Assembly (NCBI GenBank): GCA_029216955.1
Contig: JANAVB010016200.1
Location: 1,771,835-1,835,834, forward strand
Length of the DNA stretch: 64,000 bases
Direction of reading: 5' to 3'
Source of the DNA: Iris pallida
Lineage: Eukaryota; Streptophyta; Magnoliopsida; Asparagales; Iridaceae
This document shows, in pieces, positions 46,292 to 59,480 of this stretch. Position 1 is the first letter of the stretch, and every line of letters begins with the position of its first letter. The position numbers and the translations under genes were made by a program. The notes beneath the pieces were generated by a model. It was not told the DNA's origin, made no database searches, and worked only from the letters and a program-made list of their open reading frames with translations.

Positions 46292-48794
46292 TAATATACC
46301 ACTTAAAAACAGGTTCGTCCTCGAACCGAAACTAACACTTAAATCCAAGTGCCTTTTCACGGTCTCGTCCTACTATCGTTAGAATCATACAACTTAGTTT
46401 GGATCATACACATATTTTAGGCGTCCCACCAATATATGCATTTCAGCCAAGCTCAGTTGTAGGATATCGGAACAGACTAACAAGCTCAACTTAAAGTCCT
46501 CAAGCACCAATCAGTCCGTACTCAACTTAGTCATATCTTAGCGTCTATTCCCAAAATACTCCTCGTATGCATCATCCCATAACATGCAATCCTCTTCCAT
46601 ACATCCCTGTACTTAACTTGATTCAAACCGTAACTTCGATCTCATAAGTTTCTCGACGGCCATCTAACGCATGCATTGCATTAAGCCGTTGTGCATCCGA
46701 TCACAACAATTCTTCGCAATGCTTATTCGCCCAATCGTTTCCTATCTCTCGCATAACTCAAGTCTTTCATCCAATCATTCATAATGTTTAGCCTTAACGA
46801 CATGGACTATGTCCACATGTCAGAAATTCCCTTGCCTACTATCCATACTAAGTCTCGCACACAACTATCCATATGTGATTCACATTCTCTCTCTCTATCC
46901 ATATATTATGTCTGGGGCTACCCCCGCTAGGTAACTTGTCCAGACATCATGCTCGCGCTCTCCCGATACGAGAGGTCAACTTGAGTCTACGATACTCAAA
47001 GGCAACAATCTTTCCGACCCAAGGTCTCTTACGATACGTCCATCTCCTATTCTCGACCGAGTATAAATCCTTTACTCAATTTCGAATCAATCCTGACTAG
47101 TTTGTTCCATAACATAAATCGTGTGCTCAACACACATAGACTAACCGTTACTCGAACTGACCTACGACACAACTCTTAGGGTCGTTCTATTATTCGTCGC
47201 TCTCGTGCATTGCAAAATTCTCGCAATCGCCTTATCGCATCACTATGCTAAGCACGTTCCTCGATATCTATTCGATCATCGACCAACCAAGTCTACTTAC
47301 GTACTTATTCGATCGATCATAAATTTTCTTTCCTCACCATATCGTTCGAGTCGAAGGCTACTCGCTAACTTACGAAACACGATACTTAATCGCTTAGACT
47401 TATCCTCAATATGCACTACATCATCCTTCATTATCGACGCAATTTCTCATACGACTTCCTTAGGGTCGTCCTAGGGTCTCCAACATTTACGTGATTTGGC
47501 GGTCAAGTCTTCTAGGGTCAGCTGCCCCGAAACTACGCTCGATAATTGAAGATCATCAACGAGGGACAGTTACAACGAACCATACTATATCCTATCGCGG
47601 AGCCAAATCAATTCCTGACCATTCTTACACGACTTTACCCAATCCGGCATAATTTACCAATCCACAATTTTCTCTACTCCGTGCAACTGACGCGTCGTTA
47701 TCTACTCGAATCACTTATGTATTACCGTCGACTTATTTTCGCTAGTCGTATGACATCTACTCGCCTCAAATCCGAGTTTAACTATTCGTGATCATCGTCC
47801 GACACCTTCTGTACTCATCAAAACCATCCTCGAACAACTTTTGCATCAAACCACAAGTCAAATTCGATTTTGCCACGCCTTGCAAGTTCGATCATCCCCG
47901 CTGGATGAATCACCATACCAACGCTCACGCGGAATGATCGTCCTAATTCGACGTGATGCATGTGCGATGCTGGAGTGCACTCGCATAAGACAAGAATGTC
48001 AATTTAGTGGTTATCTACGAATCAATCCAGACACTTTCGATTTCTTTCGAGTAACATCCATCCACTCTTAAATTCTCCGGAGCATTCCTGTCATTGTCAT
48101 CCTTATTGCCATAACTTAACTTGCATCTTATTCATCCAACAACAATGTTCAACATAATTTTCGTTCATTCGATCAGAGTATCCCCGAGTTATTATATATC
48201 ATCTTTGATACGCCTCAATACCATCGTCGATATGCATAACTTGAACATCTTCCTTTCTCATAAGCTCAAACCCGTTGCAATCATTGCCATTATCCGAACT
48301 CGAATACGAATCAAGTCTCGCACTTATCAAGATTCATTCCGTTATGACTCACTACGAAAATCGCAACACAATTTCTAATTCAAATGTTCATTCTCATATC
48401 CCTAACTCGTACTTCCAATCGTGCTACCGACTCATCGTGCTAACTCAAATTTGTTCACACGATTTCTTTGTACCTACTCGATTCATTCTAAACGATTTTT
48501 GTACCAACTCAACGTAAATTCGACCGAGTCGACTATTTCCTCAACGCCACATTCCCTCGCTATGCTCAGCCTATCGTTCGACTTATACTTAACAAATCCT
48601 CGACCGACATATTCATAGATACGGCTTCGCGCATAATCGTTCAGCTCAATTCATCGAAGCATTCTTGCATCGACTTCCCTCAAGTCATTCTCGCTCGAGT
48701 CTCGGTACTACCTCGTCCGTTGCGGACAAACATATCGTACCAACATAATCGTCTCGACGAAACCCATCGCAAGTCACCAAACGGCTTAACATAG

Positions 48795-48910
48795 CTATCG
48801 CCAAGTGGTATTCCATATACCACTCAGGATCGAGCCTATCGTTATCTATACAATACTTTGCTACACTGATCACATAATTGGTATTGCATATACCACTCGA
48901 GATCGAGTCA
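48795..48910. repeat. Two-copy repeat with palindromic GGTATTSCATATACC core
   Basis: AGTGGTATTCCATATACCACT (about 48806-48826) and a second copy (about 48878-48898) are each near-perfect inverted repeats, followed by similar CGAGATCGAG words. Confidence 0.6.
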
Positions 48911-49274
48911 ATACTCAACTTTACACTCCGCATAGGTCCGACATCTATTCCCCAATCAACAATCCCGTATGGCGATCCTTTCGATCCCAGCTCTAGCGTT
49001 AGCTCATGTTCGACACACATTCAATCTAACCGTGTCATGGCAATCATATCGATCACACCCGCAACATTCGCTTATTCAAAGCTCAAACGTTCGCCTACTC
49101 AACTCGACTTCGCGACCAACTCGATTCGTTACTATCGCATCCGCGATCTTTCTGAATCTCGCTCGTTGCAACTCGTGCAATAACTTATTCTCAAAACTTA
49201 AGCTCTTTACTCAATCTCGTGCAACATATCGCTATCCATCCGCATAGCCATACAACACGCATCATACCATATCG

Positions 49275-49650
49275 ACTCGTTGCACCGATGCAACGAACGA
49301 TTCACGACTTGCTGCACTCCGTGCAACCAACAACACATAACTGTTCATATAGCAACATAACACGCATTGCCTCACATATCGACCCGTTGTACTTCGTGCA
49401 ACCAAGAACACATATCTCCTCGTACTTTGTGCGACCAACAACACATAACTCTTCGCACTTCGTGCGACCGATAACACATATCTTCTCGTACCCCGTGCGA
49501 CCGATAACACATATATCATTGCATTTCATGCAACCAACATCACCATATTCGTTGCACTTCATGCGACCAGCATTCAAAACTTTCTTGTACTTCGGGAAAC
49601 CAGAATCTCATAACCCGTTGTACTTCGTGCAACCAACACTCTCCGATGGC
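49275..49650 (-). repeat. Tandem array of hairpin-forming units in the 5' leader
   Basis: About nine imperfect units of ~36-42 bp, each with a core close to GTTGCACTTCGTGCAAC, an inverted repeat with a 3-nt loop. In sense the array starts ~200 bases after the primer site, so it lies in the leader of the element's RNA. Confidence 0.7.
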
Positions 49651-49850
49651 ACCTGGAGATAGCGTGATAGTCACGACATACTTGTGGCAGACGTACTCAC
49701 TTAATATAGACTTATTGTATGGAACATCCAATGTAGCGTCGAGCAGATCCATGAGCCATGCAGTTGCGAAAACAACTTAGAGTCAACTGAATTCGATAGC
49801 GAAGCAACTGAGGGTCAAAGAGATTCATGTACGGTCCAAAGGATGGAACT

Positions 49851-49862
49851 GCTCTGATACCA
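49851..49862 (-). other. Primer-binding site (initiator tRNA-Met)
   Basis: Sense TGGTATCAGAGC three bases inside the 5' LTR, the standard initiator-Met primer sequence. Confidence 0.88.
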
Positions 49863-49865
49863 ACT

Positions 49866-52049
49866 TGTCATGCCCCGATCCGGGAAATCGCTCGTCCTCG
49901 CTAGATTTTACCCGAATCATCGTCCTCGCTGGGGCGTGATGCCGCACGAGCCTGGAGTTGCGCTCGTGCAAGGCAAGATAACGGTTTACATAGTGATTAT
50001 CTCAAATTCGTAACATAAGCAGCAGAAGAAAACAAAGTATAACATAAGAATCTCTTTTATTCATAATGAACTGAAGATTACAAAGGCTCTGAATAGCCCA
50101 ACATATATGCCAATTAGCTACAACGCTCATGATCTCTCTAGCTCACAAAGGATTTCATTGTTCCATACATTATGTCTCTTTATAGCCACCAAGTAGTCTT
50201 CGGCCGAACATCTCCATGTTGCAAGTCCGAACGCATATGCGGTAGCTCCTATTGAACGCCAAGGACTCCATGCCTCGGCACGTCCAAGCCAAGCTTCGCC
50301 CCGAGCCGATCATAACCTGAGCCTGCACATAAACTAGTGGGGGATTAGTGCTTTCGTCCTCGCTTCGCACTGATCAAGACCCGCTCGCACCCAAACCAAA
50401 CACTTAATCCATTTAGTAAAACATGCAATATTATTTGGTGATCTTGCTAATTAGCCTTAGGATCCGTTTCATGGCAATATTCAACATAGCAACTTATATG
50501 ATTGTGTCCCATATCGTGTTCCTGCAGCAGATACAGTTAGGCATAATCTGAAACATAACATAGTGATCGTAATCATCTTCGTCCCATTTCCTTAGCCTGT
50601 ACTGGTTAGAACTTACGTAAGAAACCATATACTTTAGGCAACATTCCAATCATAACTTAGACAATGCTTAAGGGTCGCAGGCCCTGCGCCTACACCCAAC
50701 TCTCATCTCAGCCCACCGGCCCTATCTATATGAAGGTCACGGTGTTTCGCACCGTAATGGACTTGGCATCTCTTATGTGTAAGCCTACGATCACTTCGAT
50801 ACGGGTTGCTAGCCCAGTATCCGAAGGATCCCAAACTTACGGATATCATAGCTTATCACAGCACTGGACGGTCGCAATCCGTCCGAATGATGTGCACCAT
50901 AAATACCACACATAATTCCCTTCTAGGCCGAACGGTTCCGATGCCCCGGTCGTAATCGTCCGAGGAAAGCCGCACCCGTGCACGGGCCATCCGAGTCCAT
51001 TGACCATACAATACGTACCATAGCATACAAGTCATACATTCCAATCCATCTCGTGTTCTACAAACATAGTCCCGTTCCATAAGCATAATCGCGTCTCATA
51101 AACATAATCCACCATCCATATGGGGAGCTCCGTCGGTGTTATGCCCAAACACATCCATATTGATGCACGATGCCCAACGGCTTAGTCATCTCGTTTTTAT
51201 ATTCAGCGCGTACCATTCGTAAGTTATTCACATAGCCTAACTCCATAGTTACTTAGTCTTTTCGTACATAAGTGCGCGAGGGTACGCTCAGCACCGTAAT
51301 CAATATTCTACGCCTAGTGTTCAATGTTCTCGGAGCCGTACACATGATGCACATCTCAATATTGTCTTTCAATGTTCTATCATCATTGCCCTACCGCGAC
51401 CCGTACACTTGATGTATGTCGCTTCAATTGTTCGATTGTTCAATGTTCTATCTTAGTGTTCGACACATACTTGGACCATTCGTCGCCGAGCCACGCTCGC
51501 TAACTCGATAACATCTTACACATACCATAACATATTTTATTAGACGTAAAGGAATAGGGAGAGAGAGTCAAGAACCCGCCCACCTTAAGCCGATACGCCT
51601 TGTCATTTTGCCGATTGAAGCATCTCGCTTCCATAACTCGATCGCATAGCTAACTCCCGGACTTAGCCATTCCTTTGAACTACTCAATTGATTTGGCCTA
51701 TCGTGCCACGATCCGTTGCCACAACCCGATGACGTATCGATCGCCCATGCCACAATCCGTTGCAAGGCCACGATTTGGTTTTGCGGACACTTCACAGCAT
51801 AAGGCAAAATGCCGACCTCTTATCGTCCAGCGTAAAAGCATAGCCTGCACACCAGATCAACTAAAATCAGCACTTGCTCAAACGGGACTTATCCTTTGCA
51901 TCGATTCGATTCATAGATTCCAACCGACTCAAAGCTTACCTTTGGCCAACGTAACTCTTGTATCGATTCGCATCGATACTTCATCGGGTCAACGCAACTC
52001 TTCGAGTCAACGACTCATCGTAATGCACCGTGCGGAGCGGGACATTACA
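49866..52049 (-). repeat. 5' LTR of the non-autonomous element (2184 bp)
   Basis: It starts TGTCATGCCCCGATCC and ends GGACATTACA, with CGTAA following at 52050-52054. Confidence 0.88.
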
Positions 52050-52126
52050 CGTAAAGCCTGATATTACGCGAGCACGTATAAACGTGTATGTAGAGCCTCC
52101 GGAACTCCAATTTCGTGAACTTCAAT
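52050..52126. repeat. Remnant of the interrupted LTR and right CGTAA duplication
   Basis: It begins with CGTAA (52050-52054) and continues the ACGCG-type sequence of 43640-44145, up to the CACTA element. Confidence 0.6.
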
Positions 52127-52140
52127 CACTACAAGAAAAA
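52127..52140 (+). repeat. Left terminal inverted repeat of the CACTA element
   Basis: CACTACAAGAAAAA, the canonical CACTA start, immediately inside retroelement LTR sequence. Confidence 0.88.
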
Positions 52141-52145
52141 TGACC

Positions 52146-52272
52146 TTTTACGACATTAAAATTAAGGCATGCCTAAGATAGTATGTCGTAAATAATCATT
52201 TTACGACATACAGTTTAACGAATGCCGTAAAGTAAAGCAGCATATAATTTATAATATTATTTACGATATGCA
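52146..52272 (+). repeat. Subterminal repeats, TTTACGACAT, with a perfect hairpin
   Basis: Five copies of TTTACGACAT or its complement with small changes. GTATGTCGTAAA (52181-52192) and TTTACGACATAC (52200-52211) form a perfect 12-bp stem with a 7-nt loop. Such motifs are the usual binding sites of the TNPA-like protein. Confidence 0.75.
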
Positions 52273-55200
52273 TTGAATGTCTTATTTTTTTATAGACAAG
52301 AAGGCGTGCAATGAATGCCCTAAAAACCTAAATAAGTCAGGCGCCAAAATTTTCAGGTTCCCTCCTTATTTTTCATCCCGCAGCCTCAAAATAGGTCTCT
52401 CGCTCCTCCTATTTCATCCCGCAGCCAAAAACTCCCCTCTCGCGTCTTCTCTCCAGAAATAGGTTCGATTCTTCTTCTTGTTTTATTTTGTTCCGCTTCT
52501 TCTTCTTCTTCTTTTGGGAAATAGAAGGAATACAAATTCATGAGAGGAGAGGAATACAAAGTTGACTGCTTCCTCTTCTTCTTCTTTTGATTTTCACATC
52601 TTTTGTTTGTGTTCAGATCATAGCAAAGAAAGGGGAGAGGAATACAAATTCGTGAGCACAAGGCTTATTCCCCAATTTTCTTTTTTTAGGGTTTTATTCC
52701 CCCAATTTCCTTCTTTTTATTTAGGGTTTTACGCTTACTCCAAATTTTTTTCGTTATTATAGGACCTTCACGTATCTACGGAGACCCACGGCTAAATTGT
52801 AGGTTTGATTTCTTCTTCCCCCAATTTTACCTAAGAAATTTGATTTTTCACATATGTTCTAGTTTAATTTGTGCATATATTGTTATTTACTAGTTTCTGC
52901 GTAAGGATCCAGGTCACCATATGTTCTGGTTTAATTTTGTTTGAGTGGGATAATGTATAGTTCCTGTGTAAGGATTCGGGTCCCCATATGTTTCTGCAGC
53001 TGATGTTTATCTACGTTATATGTTTTTTTTTCCTTTTTCCTCCCTTTTTGCTAATTTATATATTGTCTTTTGATTTTCCACATATGTTCATTGTATTTTT
53101 CCATGCCTTTCCTGGATAAAGCTCCCTGCATTTTTCATCGGCTAAGGAGTTTGAACATTGGCTTCCGTTCGTTTTACCCAAGGATATTCTTCTTGGTACA
53201 TCTTACTCTGAAGCCTACTTAGGCTTGTAGCGTTTATTTTAGAAGCAAGATTTTTATACTCTTATTCGAATATTGATAGCATTTGTATAAATGTATGCTA
53301 TGATTCACTAAGTGGTTCATGTATAGTACAAGCATATAAACTATCCTCTATTTCAATCCCTAAAATAGTTAAGTGAACAATATTAATCTGAATAATAAAT
53401 TCTAATGAATGACATTGATCCTTTTAGTAGCATCTTAAGCAATCCTCTATTTCAGTCCCTAAAACAATTAGTTGTACTTGTATTAATGTGTGGTGTACAC
53501 ATTTACTTATTGTTTACATGCTAACTAATTTTGAGTTGATCTAAAGCGGCATTGCATTATATTGCTGTACAGTTTACTTGTTCATATAACATATTCATAT
53601 TTCTGAAAATAATGATCAAAACATGTAGGATTTGTTAATCATATTTGTGAATTTTAAAGTTCATTATTGTCCAATAGGTTTTTAACTATATATCTAATTT
53701 TTTATACCCTAGTAGAGTGCTTGTATGAAATTGATAGGACATGTTGTCTCGGATAAAGTTTAGTATGTGTCGGTGTCACATTATCTGAATGTGGCTTGTA
53801 CTAGAAAACTGTTGATAGGATCTATGCTAAGAATCATTTTCTACTTGTTAGGATTTGGATTACTTTGAGAGACTCTTTTTGGTATTCCTAATTTTTAGGT
53901 CTAGAACACTATTCTTTCTTTTATATAGTTTCTTCTTTTATGAAAGTAATTAGGGATACTTATAGGAAATCTAATTTAATCCTTAGTGTTTTACTTATTC
54001 TAAATCCTGCTAATAAGATATTGGAGGTTGTCAACCTGAGCTTTCTTCAGTCAACATCATAAGTAATTTTCTGTGCCCTTCTTCATCGAGTTCTGTACCT
54101 CTTGCTTATGCATACATGCTTTCTTTCTTTTCACTCTTACAGACTATCTGATGGTACTTGGTCGTTCCCTAAAGCATTTCCCCGTTCGCCCCTTTCCTTT
54201 ATCAAGCCACCTAAACTCACCTCTGCAGGCCAAAGATTGTGAGGCCTAATGTTCAGAGGTGATTATTGGAAAGATCATAAATCCTAATTTTATTAATTCA
54301 GATCTGTTGAAGATTATTGACATCACATGCTTTGTATGCTCTCTCTCTCTCTCTCTCTCTAGTTTGGTCTAGTTTCGTTAGTGAGTGGATTAATGTTGGG
54401 AAGTTATTGTTGGGAAAACCCTAAATCCTAATTTTATCAATTCAGAACTGTTGAAAAATATATTAGATATCTTATTTTCTGTAATTTTACTGCCTTATGT
54501 ATTTTTCATTTCCAGATAGGTTTAGTGATGTCACATGGTTTGTCTAGAATTGAAGCTCTTTTCTCAACCTATGTTATAAGCTCTTGGGAGTACATATCTA
54601 GGAGGATCTCTGTTAATAATTCTTTCCTTCTTTTTAGAATTAGGATTATTGTTCTTTGAGGGAATCTTTTTTGTATTCATATATTTTTATGATTATGATA
54701 CCATTCCATTTTTTATTTGTTCTTTATGACAAGTAATTAGGCATAGGTTTGGATTTCTAACTTAGTCCTTGGGGGATTAAATATTCCTAATCCCTACTAG
54801 ATATTGTAAGTTGCCAATGAGTCTAAAAGGGATAATTGAGCCTCATTGTAGTCAACTGTTAGAATTTATTTTGTTGCCCTTTTTCTCAGTTCTTTATTTC
54901 TTGCTCTGTAACTCAAATTGGTTAATAGTTAGTAAAGCTATATTAAAATCTATATTTGGGGTGTTATCACCATTATCATATCTTCTTTGTCCTTCCACAA
55001 GTAATCCCTCTCTACGGTTCCAAATTCTTCAAGTTAGGAAAATTGTAAACCGTAATTTGATCTATCTGGATTAATTACAGTTCCTCTTTGATGATATATG
55101 AGAGACAAAGGTTTGAAACAATGCTTCCCGTCTTCTTTTGCAAGATTTCGTTTTGTGTGTGTTGCTTTTAGTTTTGGGTCAGATATTTGGGTTTTAGCTA

Positions 55201-55468
55201 TTTATGTAAGATTGCATTACTAATGTATTTAGTCATTATTTATATAGTTTTGTTTATCTAGTATTTATTAAGGTTTCGATACACAGTCTTCCATATTAAG
55301 ATAAGAAAAAAAAGGTGAAATAAGTTGTACATCATAAAAATATATGGGCTCATTTGTGTGAGAGACACTAGACTGAATTAGTAACGTAAGAAGCCTATAC
55401 ATATATGCTTCTAATGCCCTACATATTTTTGCATTTCTGTTTGATTATAATTGTGCACAATATTCAGG
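52273..55468 (+). other. CACTA 5' region, no gene recognised
   Basis: A CT/TTC-rich leader-like stretch at 52370-52760 is followed by AT-rich intron-like DNA with many T-rich tracts and a (CT)n run at 54340-54361. Short frames look like chance. It probably holds untranslated exons and introns of the transposase transcript. Confidence 0.5.
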
Positions 55469-55638
55469 CTGATCCATCAATTTCTGTGGATGTTGAGACC
55501 AAAGTAGACATTTCAAAGTCCGTGGAACTTGGGACAAGATCCAAAGAGAACGTCATTAATGGTGGAACAGGCTTTGCACAAGAGACTACAAGCCATTTGA
55601 CTGAAGAAATTATTCATTCAAGCAAGCGATTTGATTAA
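55469..55638 (+). other. Candidate captured exon
   Basis: An acceptor-like ATTCAG is followed by about 56 open codons (ADPSISVDVETKVDISKSVEL...) to a stop at 55636-55638. The composition is more protein-like than its AT-rich surroundings. I do not recognise the product. CACTA elements often pick up host gene fragments, which is the reason for listing it. Confidence 0.25.
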
Positions 55639-55779
55639 TTTAGATGTTCATTGGAATCAATTCTATTAAGGCATTTATTCGGTTCTTCTTTTGCTCGTCA
55701 TCATAGTAATGATAATTTTTTTATGTACTTCATGGATGTCTTTAACAGGTTATAATTCGTACAAGTGGGTTCATTAACA

Positions 55780-58700
55780 ATGGACAAAGATTGGGTACAC
55801 CTTAAAAGGTTACTATTTATTTCTTAAAACCAAAAACATTAATATGTAAGAATACTTGTTACTTTTTATTAATATAAGATTATGTGTGGGCCTGGGGTTT
55901 GTCTTTATTTGTAGAGATTCACAAGCATATCAAAATGGAGCACACATGTTTGCTGACACAATTCAAGCTAGTAAGGGAAATCCAGAAAAAATTCAATGTC
56001 CTTGTTGTCGATGTTTAAGTCATCGATTTCATCATTTTGATACGGTTTATGAACACTTAGTCATATTTGGGATGGATCCTTTATATGATAAATGGGTCTT
56101 TCATGGAGAAAGTTCTTCTGCAACTAGAGATGAAGCTTTAGAAATACCCGAAGCATATAACATGTTTAGAGATGCAAATTTTGAAGAGAATTATTTTGAT
56201 GACAATGATAATAATATGGAACCTGAATATGAAAGAAGAGATGCAAATTTTGCAAATCTTGTGGAGGATGCTGAACTTCCTTTATATGATGGATCTACTT
56301 ACACAAAGATGGCTGCAGTTGTTGTCCTATACAAGTATAAAGCTAGACATAGTCTTACAGACAACGGTTTTAATGAACTTCTTGAGATGCTTGGCAAACT
56401 TCTACCACCAGACAACAAACTTCCTGATTCTTTATATTCAGTGAAGAAGCTACTTAAAGATTTTGATCTAGGCTATGAGAAGATACATGCTTGTGTTAAT
56501 GATTGTTGTTTATTTAGAAAGGAAAATGAACTTATGGAGACATGTCCAAAATATGGGGCTTCGTGGTGGAAAGTTGATGTGCGCACAAAAAAGATTCAAA
56601 ATAGAGTTCCTGCAAAGGTGTTGAGGTACTTTCCTATAATACCAAGATTTAGGAGAATGTTTAAATCACCTGAAAAGGCGAAACAACTGAGATGGCATGA
56701 CACTCACAAAAGTCAGGATGGAAAGATGCGTCACCCTGTTGATTCAATGGCATGGAATATGATCGACAGTAAGTGGCCTGATTTTGCATCAGATCCTCGT
56801 AGTCTTAGACTTGGCCTTGCATCGGATGGATTTAATCCTTTCGGTGATCGTAGTACTCAATATAGCTGTTGGCCTGTAATTTTGGTTGCTTATAATCTGC
56901 CCCCTTCCTTATGCATGTCAAAGGAAAACTTGATGTTGACGTTATTAATCCCCGGACCCAAGCAACCAAGAAATGACATAGATGTATATTTGGAGCCACT
57001 TATAGAAGATTTGAAAGAGTTATGGAGCAATGGTGTGAATGTTTTTGATTCATTCAGTCAATCCATATTTAATTTGAAGGCTATTCTAATGTGGACAATA
57101 AATGACTTTCCGGCCTATGGAAATTTATCTGGATATTCCACAAAGGGTAGAGCAGCTTGTCCAATATATGGAATTGAGACATCTTCAAGATGGTTGTCTA
57201 ATTGTCAGAAGCATGTATATATGAACCATAAACGATTTCTTGCGCACAATCATCCATTTCGATTTAAAAAGTCTTGGTTTGATGGAAATGAAGAACATAG
57301 AAGGAAGCCTAGAGCACTAACAGGTTCAGAAGTTTTCGATGTGGTAAAAAACCATGTCAATAATTGGGGAAAACCAAAAAAAGAAAAGAAGAAAAGGAAG
57401 AAGAAGCAACAACAGTCAAGCATTGATTCAATATGGCCTTGGAAGAAGAAATCAATTTTCTTTGAGTTACCTTATTGGAAGGTACTAGCATTACCCCTCT
57501 CTTTATATCTCTCTCTTTCTCAGAAAAATTAAATTATTATCAATTTATGAATTTTTTTTATATGACGTTTCAGGGTTTGTTATTGCGACACAATTTGGAC
57601 GTGATGCACATTGAGAAGAACATTTGTGAGAGCATTATTGGCACACTCTTGGGTATAAAGGGCAAAACAAAGGATGGACTAAATTCTCGTAAAGATATGG
57701 CAGAAATGGGCATAAGAAAAGAACTACATGTTGAAAAAATAGGGAATAAATTTCGATGGGCAACAGGCTCTTTTAATTTATCAAAGTCGGAGAAGCAATT
57801 ATTTTGCACAAGACTTGCAAATTTACGATTGCCTGATGGTTATGGCTCCAACATTTCAAATCATGTGTCATTGCAAGATTCTAAGATTTTAAATCTCAAG
57901 TCTCATGATTGTCACATTCTACTCCAACAAGTCTTGTCAGTAGCATTAAGAGGACTTCTACCAAAGGGTACGAGAACTGCAATATTTCGACTTTGTTCAT
58001 TTTTAATGAATTATGTCAAAGAGTGATCGATAAAAACAGATTGGAACAACTCGAAACTGAAGTTGCTGAAACTTTGTGCTTATTAGAAAGATTTTTCCCT
58101 CCATCATTTTTGATGTTATGGTCCATCTCACAATTCATCTTGCACGAGAAGCTCGAATTGGCGGGGGGGGGGGGGGTAACATTTCGTTGGATGTACCCCA
58201 TTGAGAGGTAATAATCTATATTTTAAATTAATAATAAACTTATAAATTATTCTATACTCTTCTAAGTTTAGCTCTTAATTAGATCTATGAAGATACTAAA
58301 AGGATATGTTAGAAATCGTTCACGGCCTGAAGGATGTATAGCAGAAAGATATCTTGCGGAAGAGTGTTCAAGTTTTTGTAGTGGGTATATAAAGCAAGCT
58401 GCTGAAATTGGAGCTCAATATGGACGCAATGATGATTTTGAGAATGAAACTACCGGAGAAGGGAGGCCAATTTCTAAGGGTAAAACAAGGAGTATGTCTT
58501 CTGACATGTTAGAGATAGCTCATCGTACTGTTTTGTTCAATAGTTCTGAAGTCGAACCGTACATTAAGTAAGTATGCTAGCAAATTATAACTTATTTTTA
58601 CTTAAAATTTTCATTTTTAAGTTAATCATGTATACTTTGATATCAGGATGCATTTAGAGGAACTTAAGCATTTGGATAGGCGTCTTTTGAAGAATGAAAG

Positions 58701-59480
58701 TCTGCTACAAAAGAGACATACAGAGGCTTTCATAGGATGGCTATCAAATAAAGTCAAAATAGGCCAAGTTGGCACTATGTCGAGCACATTAAGATGGCTA
58801 GCATGGGACCTAAAAAGAATGTAATGTCATTCTCAGGTTATGTCATCAATGGTCATCGATTTCATACAAAAGATGCCGAAAAAAGCACACAAAACAGTGG
58901 TGTTTCAATTGAAGCAGAAACAATTCGTCGATCTAGTGCAAGAGACACATCTCAAGTCATTGGCAGAGTAACTTATTATGGGGTTATTAGAGACATAATT
59001 TTGCTTGACTACTATAATATTTAGGTTCCTTTATTTCAATGTGATTGGGCAAACATAGAAAATGGTGTCAAAGTTGAAGAGGGATTTACATTGGTTAATC
59101 TTCACCAAGGACAAAGTCAATTTGAAAGAGATCCGTTTATCTTAGCTTCACAAGCGAAGAAAGTGTTTTATTCAAGAGATAGTGATGCATCACATTGGTA
59201 TGTTGTTTTAAGAGCACCACCACGAGGTTTTTACGAGTTAGAAAGTTTTGAAGAGAATGCGTACATGCCATGTGCACCATTAGATGCACTACAACTGGAT
59301 CTGAATCTTGATGGTGAAGGTTATATAAGACTTGATTGCGAGAAGGTGACTTCAGATGAGGTACATAATTAGTTTTTCTATACAAATCATAATTATTTGC
59401 AAATTTATATACATATATTCTATTTTCTCTCATACCTTATTAATTAATTTAAATGTTTTACCAAACAGATTGAAGATTAA
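55780..59480 (+). pseudogene. TNP2-family CACTA transposase (six exons, damaged)
   Basis: The transposase cuts and moves the element. Exons 55780-55808, 55915-57481, 57574-58207, 58283-58567, 58647-59360 and 59469-59480 have GT-AG borders. The first two make a transposase-associated domain (MDKDWVHLKR..., CPCCRC, WVFHGE). The TNP2 core follows (SDGFNPFGD, INDFPAYGNLSGYSTKG, then across intron 2 RHNLDVMHIEKN). A DUF4218-like region (to FRWMYPIER) and a DUF4216-like region (VPLFQCDWANI) close it. Lesions are a one-base loss in T runs near 57998 and 58110, a G14 run at 58163-58176, a frame change near 58798 and a TAG at 59022-59024. The second Cys of both CPxC motifs (56543 and 57158) is Tyr. 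An intact product is not possible as written. Confidence 0.85.

Larger units (their letters stand above)
46292..49865 (-). other. Internal region of the non-autonomous element, no recognisable gene
   Basis: Short frames occur on both strands, the longest about 147 codons over a tandem repeat, and none resembles gag or pol. The left end has GGTTCGAGGACGAACC-type sequence in sense, as before chromovirus polypurine tracts. The right end has the primer site and a hairpin-rich leader. Confidence 0.7.
44146..52049 (-). mobile_element. Non-autonomous LTR retrotransposon, 7.9 kb
   Basis: LTRs 44146-46291 and 49866-52049 flank 3.6 kb of internal DNA and are bracketed by CGTAA duplications. The primer-binding site next to the right LTR, on the minus strand, sets the orientation. 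No gag or pol similarity is visible in the interior, so mobility would depend on another element. By eye the first ~245 LTR bases differ at about nine positions. Confidence 0.88.

Noticed and set aside
49219..49662. A 147-codon plus-strand frame in the non-autonomous element
   Set aside because: It is a by-product of the tandem hairpin repeat and is antisense to the element's RNA.
46292..49865. Hidden gag-pol in the non-autonomous element
   Set aside because: No RT, integrase, protease or zinc-knuckle motif could be read in any frame by eye; a translated profile search would settle it.
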